Source: Pelomonas sp. Root405
GTDB taxonomy: Bacteria > Pseudomonadota > Gammaproteobacteria > Burkholderiales > Burkholderiaceae_C
Length of the DNA stretch: 64,000 bases
Assembly (NCBI RefSeq): GCF_001425165.1
Contig: NZ_LMDU01000001.1
Span: 528,075-592,074 of the forward strand
Reading direction: 5' to 3'
The notes beneath the pieces were generated by a model that saw only the letters and a program-made list of their open reading frames with translations, ran no database searches and was not told the origin of the DNA. The first letter of the stretch is position 1. Every line of letters starts with the position of its first letter. A program made the translations under genes and the position numbers. Below are positions 21,886 through 29,619 of the stretch, piece after piece.

Positions 21886-24258
21886 ATGGTGATCCCCGAC
21901 CTGCCGCCCGACGAAGACCAGCGCCTGGCCCGCCTGATTGCGCTGGCCGTCATGGACACCGAGCCCGAACCGCTGTTCGACCACCTGACCGCCCTGGCCG
22001 CGCAGATCTGCGGCACGCCCGTCGCCCTGCTCGGCCTGCTGGACGAGAGGCGCCAGTGGTTCAAGTCGGCGGTCGGCTTCGGCCGCAGCGAGACACCGCG
22101 TGCCCAGACCTTCTGCGCCCACACGCTGCTGGCGGACGGCTTGTTCGAGGTGGGCGATGCGCGCCTGGACGAGCGCTTTGTCGATCATCCCGACGTACTG
22201 GCCGACCCGCCGCTGCGCTTCTACGCCGGCATGCCCATCCGGCTCGACGATGGCAGCCACCCGGGCACGCTCTGCGTCGTGGACTTCAAGCCGCGCCAGC
22301 TGACCGACGCGCAACGCGAGGCGCTGATGCGCCTGGCCGATGCGGCTGCCGAGGCGCTGATGATGCGCGAGCGGGCGCTGGCGCGGGCCGATGTGGGCGA
22401 CGCCGAACAGCCCTTCCGCGTGCTGGCGGAGACGGCGCCGCTAGGCGTCTTCCGCACCGACGCCGCGGGCCACTTCATCTTCACCAACGCCACCTGGCAG
22501 TGCATTTGCGGCCTGCCGGCGGGCGCCAGTCTGGGCGACGGCTGGACTGCGACGCTGGCGCCCGAGGACAGCGCCTCGGTGCTGGACCACTGGCGGCGCA
22601 GCGTCACGCAGCGACAGCCCTTCGAAATGCGCTACCGGCTCCACGCCGGCACAGGCCTGCGCCAGGTCTGGGCGCGCGCCCGGCCGCTGTTGATGCCGGA
22701 CGGGGCCTTGAGCGGCTATGTCGGCATCGTCGAGGACGTGACCGACCGCATCACCGCCGAGCGCGAGCTGCGCGAAAGCAAGGCCTTGCTCGACCGCACC
22801 GGCCGTGTCGCCGGCATTGGCGGCTGGACGCTGGATCTGCAGACCGAAGCCCTGGTCTGGAGCGACCAGACCTGCCGCATCCATGACCTCGAACCGGGCT
22901 ACCAGCCGACGCTGCAAGACGCCATCGGCTTCTACAAACCCGAGGCGCGCGACGTCATCGAGGCCGCCGTGCGCCGCGGCCTCAGCCATGGTGAGCCCTG
23001 GAGCCTTGAGCTGCCGCTCGTCACCGCCAAGGGCCGCGAGATCTGGGTGCTGGCCCAGGGCCAGGTCGACTGGCAGGACGGCGTGCCGGTACGGCTGGTG
23101 GGCGCCCTGCAGGACGTCACCGAGCATCACCGCGCGGCCGTCGAGCTGGAGCACAACCGCCAGCGGCTGCGCGCGCTCTACGAGTCCACGCCGGCGCTCA
23201 TGCATTCGGTCGACACGGCGGGGCGGGTGCTCAGCGTGTCGGACCGCTGGCTGCAGCGCCTGGGCTACAAACGCCAGCAGGTCGTCGGCCGGGCGCTGGA
23301 CGACTTCCTGACGCCGGAGTCCGCCCGACTGGTGCGCGAGGTCTACCGCCCGGCGATGTGGCGCGACGGCCATGTCAGCGACTGCCCCGTGCAGATGATC
23401 TGCGCCGACGGCACGCTGCGCGACGTGCTGGTGTCGGCGGTGTCCGAGTACAGCGCCTCGGGTCAGCCGCTGCGCGCGCTGGCACTGGTGGACGACATCA
23501 CCGAGGCGCTCAAGCACCGCGCCGAACTGGCCCACGAGCAGCAGATGCGCCGCCAGACCGAGCGCCATGTGCAGGAGCTCGACCAGCTGCTGCGCGAACG
23601 CTCCGAGATGCTCGACGTGCTGGCGCACGAGGTGCGCCAACCCCTCAACAACGCCAGCGCCGCGCTGCAGAGCGCCGCCGCCAGCCTGGCCGGCCGCGGC
23701 GAGCGCCAGGCCCAGGAGCGGCTGACGCGCGCCCAGGCCGTGCTGGGCACCGTGCTGGCCGGCGTCGACAACACGCTGGCGGCGGCCAGCCTGCTGGCCG
23801 GCGGCGGGCGCATCGCGCGCGGCGACACCGACATCGACACGCTGATCGCGGTGACCATTGCCGACCTGCCGCGCGAGCAGCGTGATCGCGTCGTCGTGCA
23901 CCGCCACACCGCCACGCGCACGGCGTTGATGGACATGAGCCTGTTGCGGCTGGCGCTGCGCAACCTGCTGTCCAACGCGTTGAAGTACGCGCCCGGCCTC
24001 AGCCCGGTGACCCTGCATGTGATGGACTTCGACGAGCCGGCGGCCCTGCAGTTCGAAGTGGCCGACGCCGGCCCCGGCATCCCGCGCGAGTTGCTGCCGC
24101 GGCTGTTCACGCGCGGCGCGCGCGGCAGTGGTGGCGCCCACGGCCTGGGCCTGTACATCGTGCGCCGGGTGATGGACATGCATGGCGGCAGCGCGGAGCT
24201 GCTGCGCACCGGACCGCTGGGAACCGTGATGCGTTTGACATTGCCGCAGGCCGGCTGA
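21886..24258 (+). CDS. GAF/PAS sensor histidine kinase
   Basis: A 790-residue soluble kinase. A GAF domain (about 15-150, with FCAHTLLADGLFEVGDARLD) is followed by three PAS/PAC units (about 165-285, 300-410 and 425-545). A histidine phosphoacceptor VLAHEVRQPLNNA (His581) and an ATPase domain with NLLSNALKYAPG, DAGPGIP and GLGLYIVRRVMDMHGG complete it. No receiver domain is attached. The GAF domain has the form seen in phytochrome-like or signalling kinases; no conserved chromophore Cys can be assigned. A diguanylate cyclase follows 61 bases downstream on the same strand and an OmpR-like regulator converges after it; partnership with either is possible. Confidence 0.9.
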   Translation: MVIPDLPPDEDQRLARLIALAVMDTEPEPLFDHLTALAAQICGTPVALLGLLDERRQWFKSAVGFGRSETPRAQTFCAHTLLADGLFEVGDARLDERFVDHPDVLADPPLRFYAGMPIRLDDGSHPGTLCVVDFKPRQLTDAQREALMRLADAAAEALMMRERALARADVGDAEQPFRVLAETAPLGVFRTDAAGHFIFTNATWQCICGLPAGASLGDGWTATLAPEDSASVLDHWRRSVTQRQPFEMRYRLHAGTGLRQVWARARPLLMPDGALSGYVGIVEDVTDRITAERELRESKALLDRTGRVAGIGGWTLDLQTEALVWSDQTCRIHDLEPGYQPTLQDAIGFYKPEARDVIEAAVRRGLSHGEPWSLELPLVTAKGREIWVLAQGQVDWQDGVPVRLVGALQDVTEHHRAAVELEHNRQRLRALYESTPALMHSVDTAGRVLSVSDRWLQRLGYKRQQVVGRALDDFLTPESARLVREVYRPAMWRDGHVSDCPVQMICADGTLRDVLVSAVSEYSASGQPLRALALVDDITEALKHRAELAHEQQMRRQTERHVQELDQLLRERSEMLDVLAHEVRQPLNNASAALQSAAASLAGRGERQAQERLTRAQAVLGTVLAGVDNTLAAASLLAGGGRIARGDTDIDTLIAVTIADLPREQRDRVVVHRHTATRTALMDMSLLRLALRNLLSNALKYAPGLSPVTLHVMDFDEPAALQFEVADAGPGIPRELLPRLFTRGARGSGGAHGLGLYIVRRVMDMHGGSAELLRTGPLGTVMRLTLPQAG

Positions 24259-24319
24259 GCGGGCGTCGTAGGCGCCGCCGCCGGGCCGGCCTAGACTGGC
24301 TGGCCCTCCCGCACCCCCG

Positions 24320-26083
24320 ATGCCCGACAACCCAACCCCTGCCTCGCCCGATTCCATCGCGGCGACATCTGCCGCGCCGCGCCGCCTGCCCGGCCTGCGC
24401 GGCCAGATCAGTCTGTGGATCGGCGGCCTGGCGCTGGCCATCCTGACCCTGGTCGGCGGCTATATGGGCAAGCTGGCCGCCGACGAGATTTACCACGCCC
24501 AACAAGCCGCGGTGCATGCCACGGCGGAGTCGGCGGCCGAGCTGCTGGCCACCCAGCTGCGCGACCGCGAGCGCGAGATCGAGTTGCTCAGCGTCGCGCC
24601 TTATCTCATTGACGGACCGCTGGATTCCGTCCAGGTCCGCGCGGTGCTGGACCGTCGCCAGGTGCTGCAGGACGAGTTCGCCTGGCTGGGCGTCACGGAT
24701 GCAGACGGCGCGGTGCTCCAGGCCACCGGCGGCATGCTGGTGGGGCGCTCGGTGGCGCAGCGGGACTGGTTCATTGCGGCGCGCGAGCGCATCTATGTCG
24801 GCGACGTGCACGAGGCCAAGCTGCTGGCCACGATGCTGCCAGCCCTGCCCAATGGCGAACCGACCCGCTTCATCGACTTTGCCGCGCCCATCCGCGATGC
24901 CGAGGGCCGGCTGCGCGGCGTCATCGGCACGCATGCGCATTGGCGCTGGGTGACCGGCCTGGTCGAGGGCGTGGTGCGCCGCCAGAGCCCGGGCAGTGGC
25001 ATCGATGCCCTCATCATCGACCGCCAGGGCCGCGTGCTCTACCCCGAGGCCTTGAAGCTGGCTCAGGCCGGCGGCGCCAGCGTGTTGCCGTTGCTGCCGA
25101 ACGGCCGCTTCGAGGGCGAACTGCAGTTCGCGGGCAAGGCCTATCTGGTCAGCGAGGCCAAGCTGCAGGCACGCACCAATACGGCCTTAGGCTGGCGCAT
25201 CGTGGCCCGCCAGCCGCTGGAGCAGGCCATGCGCCCGGTGCGCGAGCTGATGCGCGAGTTGGTGCTGCTGGGCCTGCTGGCGGCCGCCGCGCTGGCGCTG
25301 GCCGCCCTGCTGCTGGCGCGCCGCATCAGTCTTCCGGTCGAGCAACTCGCGCGCCTCGCCGTTCGGGTGGAACGAGAGCGCATCGTTCCCGATTTCCCCG
25401 AGCGGCCGGCCGCGCGCGAACTGTCCCGGCTCAGCCAGGCCATGCAGTCCATGGCGGGCTCTCTGCTCGACACCGAGCGGCAGCTGCAGAAGACCAATGC
25501 CACGCTGGAGGCGCAGGTCGAGCAGCGCACCGCCGAGCTGCAGGCCGCCAACGCTGCGCTGGAACACCTGGCCACGCGCGACCCGCTGACCGGCCTGCAC
25601 AACCGCCGCAGCCTCGACACGCGCCTCATCGAGGCTTATGCGCTGGACCGCCGCTATGGCGCGGGCAGCGGCCGCGTCCACGGGCTGCTGTTGATCGACG
25701 TGGATCATTTCAAGCGCATCAACGACGAGTTTGGCCATCCGGCCGGCGACGAAGTGCTGCGCCAGTTGGCCGCGCTGCTGCAGGCCTCGGTGCGCGTCAA
25801 CGACGTGGCGGCGCGCTTTGGTGGCGAGGAGTTCGCGGTGCTGCTGCCGGAGCTGGCCGGTCCGCTAGAGGCCGTCATGGCGGCCGAGAAGATCCGCATG
25901 GCGGTCGAGGCGGCGGTCTTTCCCGCCGTTGGCAAGTTGACGGTCAGCATCGGCGTCAGCCTGGCCTCGCTGGAGGACCTGGAACTGCGACCGCTGATCG
26001 CACGCACCGACGCGGCGCTCTATGAAGCCAAGCGCGGCGGCCGCAATGCGGTGGTGCTGAAGGAAGCCGATGCGCCGGTTTGA
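24320..26083 (+). CDS. membrane diguanylate cyclase (Cache-like sensor, HAMP, GGDEF)
   Basis: A 587-residue protein predicted to make c-di-GMP. Membrane segments at about 33-52 and 312-335 enclose a periplasmic Cache-like sensor domain (residues about 55-305, with FIDFAAPIRDAEGRLRGVIG, typical of double-Cache proteins). HAMP and a coiled-coil linker (about 336-425) lead to a GGDEF domain with the variant GGEEF at 501-505, fully active in known cyclases. RVND, five residues before it, is an RxxD inhibitory site. It lies 61 bases after the sensor kinase, so co-transcription is likely. Confidence 0.92.
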   Translation: MPDNPTPASPDSIAATSAAPRRLPGLRGQISLWIGGLALAILTLVGGYMGKLAADEIYHAQQAAVHATAESAAELLATQLRDREREIELLSVAPYLIDGPLDSVQVRAVLDRRQVLQDEFAWLGVTDADGAVLQATGGMLVGRSVAQRDWFIAARERIYVGDVHEAKLLATMLPALPNGEPTRFIDFAAPIRDAEGRLRGVIGTHAHWRWVTGLVEGVVRRQSPGSGIDALIIDRQGRVLYPEALKLAQAGGASVLPLLPNGRFEGELQFAGKAYLVSEAKLQARTNTALGWRIVARQPLEQAMRPVRELMRELVLLGLLAAAALALAALLLARRISLPVEQLARLAVRVERERIVPDFPERPAARELSRLSQAMQSMAGSLLDTERQLQKTNATLEAQVEQRTAELQAANAALEHLATRDPLTGLHNRRSLDTRLIEAYALDRRYGAGSGRVHGLLLIDVDHFKRINDEFGHPAGDEVLRQLAALLQASVRVNDVAARFGGEEFAVLLPELAGPLEAVMAAEKIRMAVEAAVFPAVGKLTVSIGVSLASLEDLELRPLIARTDAALYEAKRGGRNAVVLKEADAPV

Positions 26084-26098
26084 GCGCGCCCGGCGCGT

Positions 26099-26791
26099 TC
26101 AGATCAGTTGCAGCGGCGCGCGGAACACATAGCCAACGCGCGACTTGCTTTGCAGCGGCACCAGCGTCGGGGTGGCGCGCTCAATGCGGCGGCGCAGCCG
26201 GTAGATGGTGGCCGACAGGCCGTCGTCGGCCTCGCCCTCGGCCACCTCACGGCCCAGCTTGTTGAGCAGCGCCTCACGCGTGACGGGCTCGCCGCCGGCT
26301 TGGGCAAAGCATTCCAGCAACTGACGGTCGGCCTCGCTCAACTGGATGCGAGTGCCGTCGGGCACGACGAGTTCGCCGCTGGCGCGGTCCAGCTTCCAGA
26401 CGGCGTCCGCCGCCGAGGGCTTGGCCACGCGGCGCTGCACGGCCGCGATGGCCAGGGCCACCTGTTCGAACTGCACCGGCTTGACGAGGTACATGTCGGC
26501 CCCGGCGGTGATGACCTCACGGAAGACCTCGGGGCCGAGGCGCCCCGAGACCACGACGACCCCCGCATCGGTGCGGCGGCGCAGGATCTTGATCAGCTCC
26601 ACGCCGTTGACGCCGGGCAGCATCAGGTCGACCAGGTAGAAGTCGAAGGCGAAGGCGTCGGGCGCGGCCAGCAGCGCATTGCTGTCGTCAAAACGGCTGA
26701 CCGAGATGCCCTGCTGCTCCTGCAGGAACTGCGTCAGGAATTCCGAATACTCGGCGTCGTCGTCGATCAGTGCGAGTGTCTTGGGTTGCAT
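26099..26791 (-). CDS. OmpR-like response regulator
   Basis: A 230-residue regulator. The receiver (1-120) has LALIDDDAEY, acceptor Asp54 in YLVDLMLPGVNG, and Lys in YLVKPVQFE. The conserved Thr/Ser appears as VVVSGRLG. The C-terminal winged helix (about 130-230) contains QLSEADRQLLECF and YRLRRRIERATP..VGYVF. It converges on the diguanylate cyclase (15-base gap) and diverges from a hypothetical gene. A 12-base perfect palindrome in its upstream region may be its operator. The partner kinase may be the GAF/PAS kinase nearby; this is inference. Confidence 0.88.
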   Translation of the reverse strand: MQPKTLALIDDDAEYSEFLTQFLQEQQGISVSRFDDSNALLAAPDAFAFDFYLVDLMLPGVNGVELIKILRRRTDAGVVVVSGRLGPEVFREVITAGADMYLVKPVQFEQVALAIAAVQRRVAKPSAADAVWKLDRASGELVVPDGTRIQLSEADRQLLECFAQAGGEPVTREALLNKLGREVAEGEADDGLSATIYRLRRRIERATPTLVPLQSKSRVGYVFRAPLQLI

Positions 26792-26833
26792 GGCAGCGAG
26801 GGAGGCTCAGGGCAGGCAGCCGCGCAGTTTGCC

Positions 26834-26856
26834 GCATGACTGACGCGTCAGCATGC
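26834..26856. promoter_or_regulatory. palindromic operator candidate between divergent genes
   Basis: CTGACGCGTCAG (26840-26851) is a perfect 12-base palindrome, extended by GCATG on the left (one-base bulge) and CATGC on the right. It begins 43 bases upstream of the OmpR-like gene's start. A related half, GACTGACAC, recurs about 60 bases further on. Autoregulation by the adjacent regulator would fit, but is not shown. Confidence 0.45.
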
Positions 26857-26970
26857 GCTTGTTGGCAGGGGCCGCGTGGTTTGCTGCACGTTTTCGGTCA
26901 TAAATGACTGACACTAGCCCTGCACCGTGAGAAATCAAAGCTGCCTGCGAGCGGCAAGAGGAGACCCACG

Positions 26971-27336
26971 ATGGCCGAAGAAGCGCAAGACGAAGTTGCC
27001 GGCGACAGCTCCGACGAATTGACCTGGCTGCAGCCGGGCCAGCGGGCCACGCCCCCCGAGGCGCTGCGGCGCATCCAGGCGCTGTGTGCCGGCCGGCCGG
27101 ACCTGTTCGCCGCGATGTTCCTCGTGCTGGCGACCCACCAGGAACTGCCACGCGACATGCTGGCCGCGGCGATCAAGCAGTTCCGCGCCGACCTTGACGC
27201 CTACAGCCGCGACGACGTCGTGAGCCTGCTCACGGCGATCTGGAATGGCGGCAAGAGCGGCTTCGACGCGGTGCTGCGCACGCGGGTCAATTCGCCGAAG
27301 AAGGGCGCGGGCGGGTTTTCTTGGGTCAAGGAATAG
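26971..27336 (+). CDS. hypothetical acidic protein
   Basis: I do not recognise this 121-residue protein. It starts acidic (MAEEAQDEVAGDSSDEL), is then mostly alpha-helical with LQPGQRATPPEALRRIQALC and LRRDD-like helices, and ends in a Lys/Gly-rich tail (NSPKKGAGGFSWVKE). It has no signal peptide or membrane segment. The ATG follows a strong AAGAGGAG ribosome site, which supports it being expressed. It is divergent from the OmpR-like regulator and may be controlled from the shared upstream palindrome. Confidence 0.6.
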   Translation: MAEEAQDEVAGDSSDELTWLQPGQRATPPEALRRIQALCAGRPDLFAAMFLVLATHQELPRDMLAAAIKQFRADLDAYSRDDVVSLLTAIWNGGKSGFDAVLRTRVNSPKKGAGGFSWVKE

Positions 27337-27351
27337 CGCCGGCCTGTCGGC

Positions 27352-27894
27352 TCAGCGCTTGAGGCCGAGCGCCGCCCAGCCTTCGTGGCCGAGCTTCTCC
27401 AGCGTGTCGAGATTGCCCTCGAAGATGGCCGCCGTGTCGGGCATCGACTCGACGGCGCGCGTGATGCTCTCCTCGCGCAGCAGGTGCAGCGTGGGGTAGG
27501 GCGCGCGGTTGCTGTAGTTGGCGATGTCGTCGGGCTCGCTGCCCTCGAACTGGTAGCCGGGGTGGAAGTCGGCGATCTGCAGCACGCCGTCGAGCTTCAA
27601 CTCGTCGACGAGCGCGTCGGCGGCGTCGAGGAAGTCGTTGAAGTCCAGGAAGTCGGTCAGCACGCCGGGGTGGATGAGCAGCGTCGTGTCGACGTCTTCC
27701 GGGTCGGCGCGGTTGAGCGCCAGCAGCTCGCGCGCCAGGTCCTTCAGCAGCGCTTCGGGCTCGGTGGCGTCGCTGACGACATAGCGGATGCGCTCGTTGA
27801 CATGCACGGCCTTGGCAAAGGGGCACAGGTTCAGGCCGATAACGGCCTTGACGACCCAGTCGCGGGTGTCCTGGATGACTTGATTGTGGTTCAT
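27352..27894 (-). CDS. DUF1415 family protein
   Basis: A 180-residue soluble protein of the DUF1415 family, recognised by WVVKAVIGLNLCPFAKAV near the start and by IADFHPGYQFEGSEPDDIANYSNRAPYPTLHLLRE in the middle. The conserved Cys in LNLCPFA and the HPGYQF segment suggest a catalytic or binding site, but no function is established. The internal ATG giving MNHNQVIQD is the likely start. The second copy of the dispersed inverted repeat separates it from the amidohydrolase start region upstream on the same strand. Confidence 0.88.
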   Translation of the reverse strand: MNHNQVIQDTRDWVVKAVIGLNLCPFAKAVHVNERIRYVVSDATEPEALLKDLARELLALNRADPEDVDTTLLIHPGVLTDFLDFNDFLDAADALVDELKLDGVLQIADFHPGYQFEGSEPDDIANYSNRAPYPTLHLLREESITRAVESMPDTAAIFEGNLDTLEKLGHEGWAALGLKR

Positions 27895-27908
27895 GGGGTG
27901 AGGAAGGA

Positions 27909-27996
27909 AATGCAACCACAGAGGCACTGAGGCACAGAGAAATTCAATGGCTGTTCCTCCGTGCCTCTGTGCCTCTGTGGTTGCCTTTGAGTTTCA
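27909..27996. repeat. dispersed inverted-repeat element, copy 2
   Basis: Arms at 27912-27939 and 27957-27984 pair at 26 of 28 positions around a 17-base loop. Arms are built of near-perfect CACAGAGG units and share flanks with copy 1 at 4494-4585. This copy is better preserved. It occupies nearly the whole 99-base gap between the amidohydrolase stop and the DUF1415 start, both on the minus strand. Confidence 0.85.
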
Positions 27997-29184
27997 AGTG
28001 CGATTGAGCCAAGCCTCAGCCATGCGCACCCACATCGATCCGCCCAGCGGGATCAGCTCGTCGTTGAAGTCATAGCTCGGGTTGTGCAGCATGCAGGGCC
28101 CCATGCCGTGGCCGCCGACGCGATGGCTGCCGTCGCCGTTGCCGATGAGGAAGTAGCAGCCGGGCTTGTCGAGCAGGTAGTAGCTGAAGTCCTCGGCGCC
28201 CATGGTGGGCTCGAACTCCTGCACGTTGTCGGAACCGACCATGTCCGTCAGCACGCGGCGCACGAACTCGGTCTCGGCGGCATGGTTGATGGTCGGCGGG
28301 TAGTTGCGGCGGAACTCGAACTCGGCGCTGAGCTCGAAGGCCCCGGTCAGCTGCTCGGTCATCTCCTTCATGCGGCGCTCGAACAGGTCCAGCAGCTCCA
28401 GCGTGAAGGTGCGCACGGTGCCTTCCATGACAACCGAGTCGGGCACGACGTTGGTCGCCTCGCCCGCGTGGATCATGGTCACGGAGATCACGCCCGGGTC
28501 GATGGGGCGCTTGTTGCGTGACACGATGGTCTGGAAGGCCGTCACCAGCTGGCAGGCGGCCGGCACCGGGTCGATGCCCAGATGCGGCATCGCGGCGTGC
28601 GAGCCCTTGCCCCTGAGCGTGATCTTGAATTCGTTGCTGGACGCAAACACCGGGCCGCTCTTCAACGCGAACTGGCCGGCCTGCATGCCGGGCCAGTTGT
28701 GAGCGCCGAACATGGCCTCCATCGGGAACTTGTCGAACAGGCCGTCCTTGATCATTTCGCGCGCGCCGCCGCCGCCTTCCTCGGCGGGCTGGAAGACCAG
28801 GTAGACCGTGCCGTCAAAGTTACGGTGCTGCGACAGGTGCTTGGCCGCTGCCAGCAGCATCGCGGTGTGGCCGTCGTGCCCGCAGGCATGCATGCGGCCC
28901 TGGTAGGTACTGGCGTGCGGGAACTGGTTGCGCTCGGTCATCGGCAGCGCGTCGATGTCGGCGCGCAGGCCGACGGCGCGATCCGAGGTGCCGTTCTTGA
29001 CGATGCCGACCACGCCGGTCTTGCCCAGGCCGCGGTGGACGGGGATGCCCCAGTCGGTCAGCGCCTTGGCGATGACGTCGGCGGTGCGCTCCTCGTGGAA
29101 GCAGAGTTCGGGATGCTTGTGCAGATCACGGCGGATGGCGGTGATGGCCGGCGCGTCGGCCAGGATGGATTCGATGAGCTTCAT
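27994..29184 (-). CDS. M20-family amidohydrolase (hippurate hydrolase-like)
   Basis: A 396-residue metallo-amidohydrolase, the usual length for hippurate or N-acyl-amino-acid hydrolases. The family motifs are RRDLHKHPELCFHE, the metal-binding HACGHDGHTAML, FQPAEEGGGGAREM and the dimerisation-domain segment RGKGSHAAMPHLGIDP. The late TMGAEDFSYYL supplies the conserved ED pair. It probably releases carboxylate groups from N-acylated amino acids in the cytoplasm. The frame is open far upstream, antisense to the TonB receptor, but MKLIESILADAP is the normal family start. Confidence 0.92.
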   Translation of the reverse strand: MKLIESILADAPAITAIRRDLHKHPELCFHEERTADVIAKALTDWGIPVHRGLGKTGVVGIVKNGTSDRAVGLRADIDALPMTERNQFPHASTYQGRMHACGHDGHTAMLLAAAKHLSQHRNFDGTVYLVFQPAEEGGGGAREMIKDGLFDKFPMEAMFGAHNWPGMQAGQFALKSGPVFASSNEFKITLRGKGSHAAMPHLGIDPVPAACQLVTAFQTIVSRNKRPIDPGVISVTMIHAGEATNVVPDSVVMEGTVRTFTLELLDLFERRMKEMTEQLTGAFELSAEFEFRRNYPPTINHAAETEFVRRVLTDMVGSDNVQEFEPTMGAEDFSYYLLDKPGCYFLIGNGDGSHRVGGHGMGPCMLHNPSYDFNDELIPLGGSMWVRMAEAWLNRT

Positions 29185-29233
29185 GACAGGTGACTTCAGG
29201 GCTCCGTAAGAGGCCGAGTTTAGGATTGCGGCC

Positions 29234-29545
29234 GTGAACTTGCGTCGCAACCTCCGCGGCTGGCTGTTTTGGCTGGCCCTGCTCCTGCCCATCGCCCAGG
29301 CGATGGCGGGCGCGCATGCCTTGTCGCACATCGGCGAAGGCGCGGATGAGGGCCTCTCCCAGCTCCTCCATTGCGACCTCTGCCTGACCGCCGCCAACCT
29401 TGGCGCCGGTGCGCCCGCCACCGAGCCAGCCGCCGTCCCGGCCAGCCCGGCTGTGCATGCGGCGCCGCTGCTGGCGCGTGGCAGCGCGCCGCGGGCGGTC
29501 AGCCTCGGCCTGCCGCCGGCCCGGGCACCCCCGACTTCCGTCTGA
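29234..29545 (+). CDS. small exported protein with Cys/His motif, upstream of a ZnuD-like receptor
   Basis: A 103-residue protein starting with GTG. A signal sequence (to about QAMAGAH) leads to a short conserved-looking region HALSHIGEG...LLHCDLCLTAANLG and then a low-complexity Ala/Pro tail. The H..H and HCDLC cluster suggests metal binding, like the short DUF2946-type proteins often found beside metal-uptake receptors. Its stop is 74 bases before the TonB receptor, so they are probably one operon. Function in zinc handling is inference; no AT-rich Zur box is visible in the 49 bases upstream. Confidence 0.6.
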   Translation: MNLRRNLRGWLFWLALLLPIAQAMAGAHALSHIGEGADEGLSQLLHCDLCLTAANLGAGAPATEPAAVPASPAVHAAPLLARGSAPRAVSLGLPPARAPPTSV

Positions 29546-29619
29546 ATTCCAAGCCCTTGCTGCGCCCGCCGCCCGGCGGTGCGCGGTCTTGCGTTTTCTG
29601 ATTTCGGAAGTCCTCTCCC

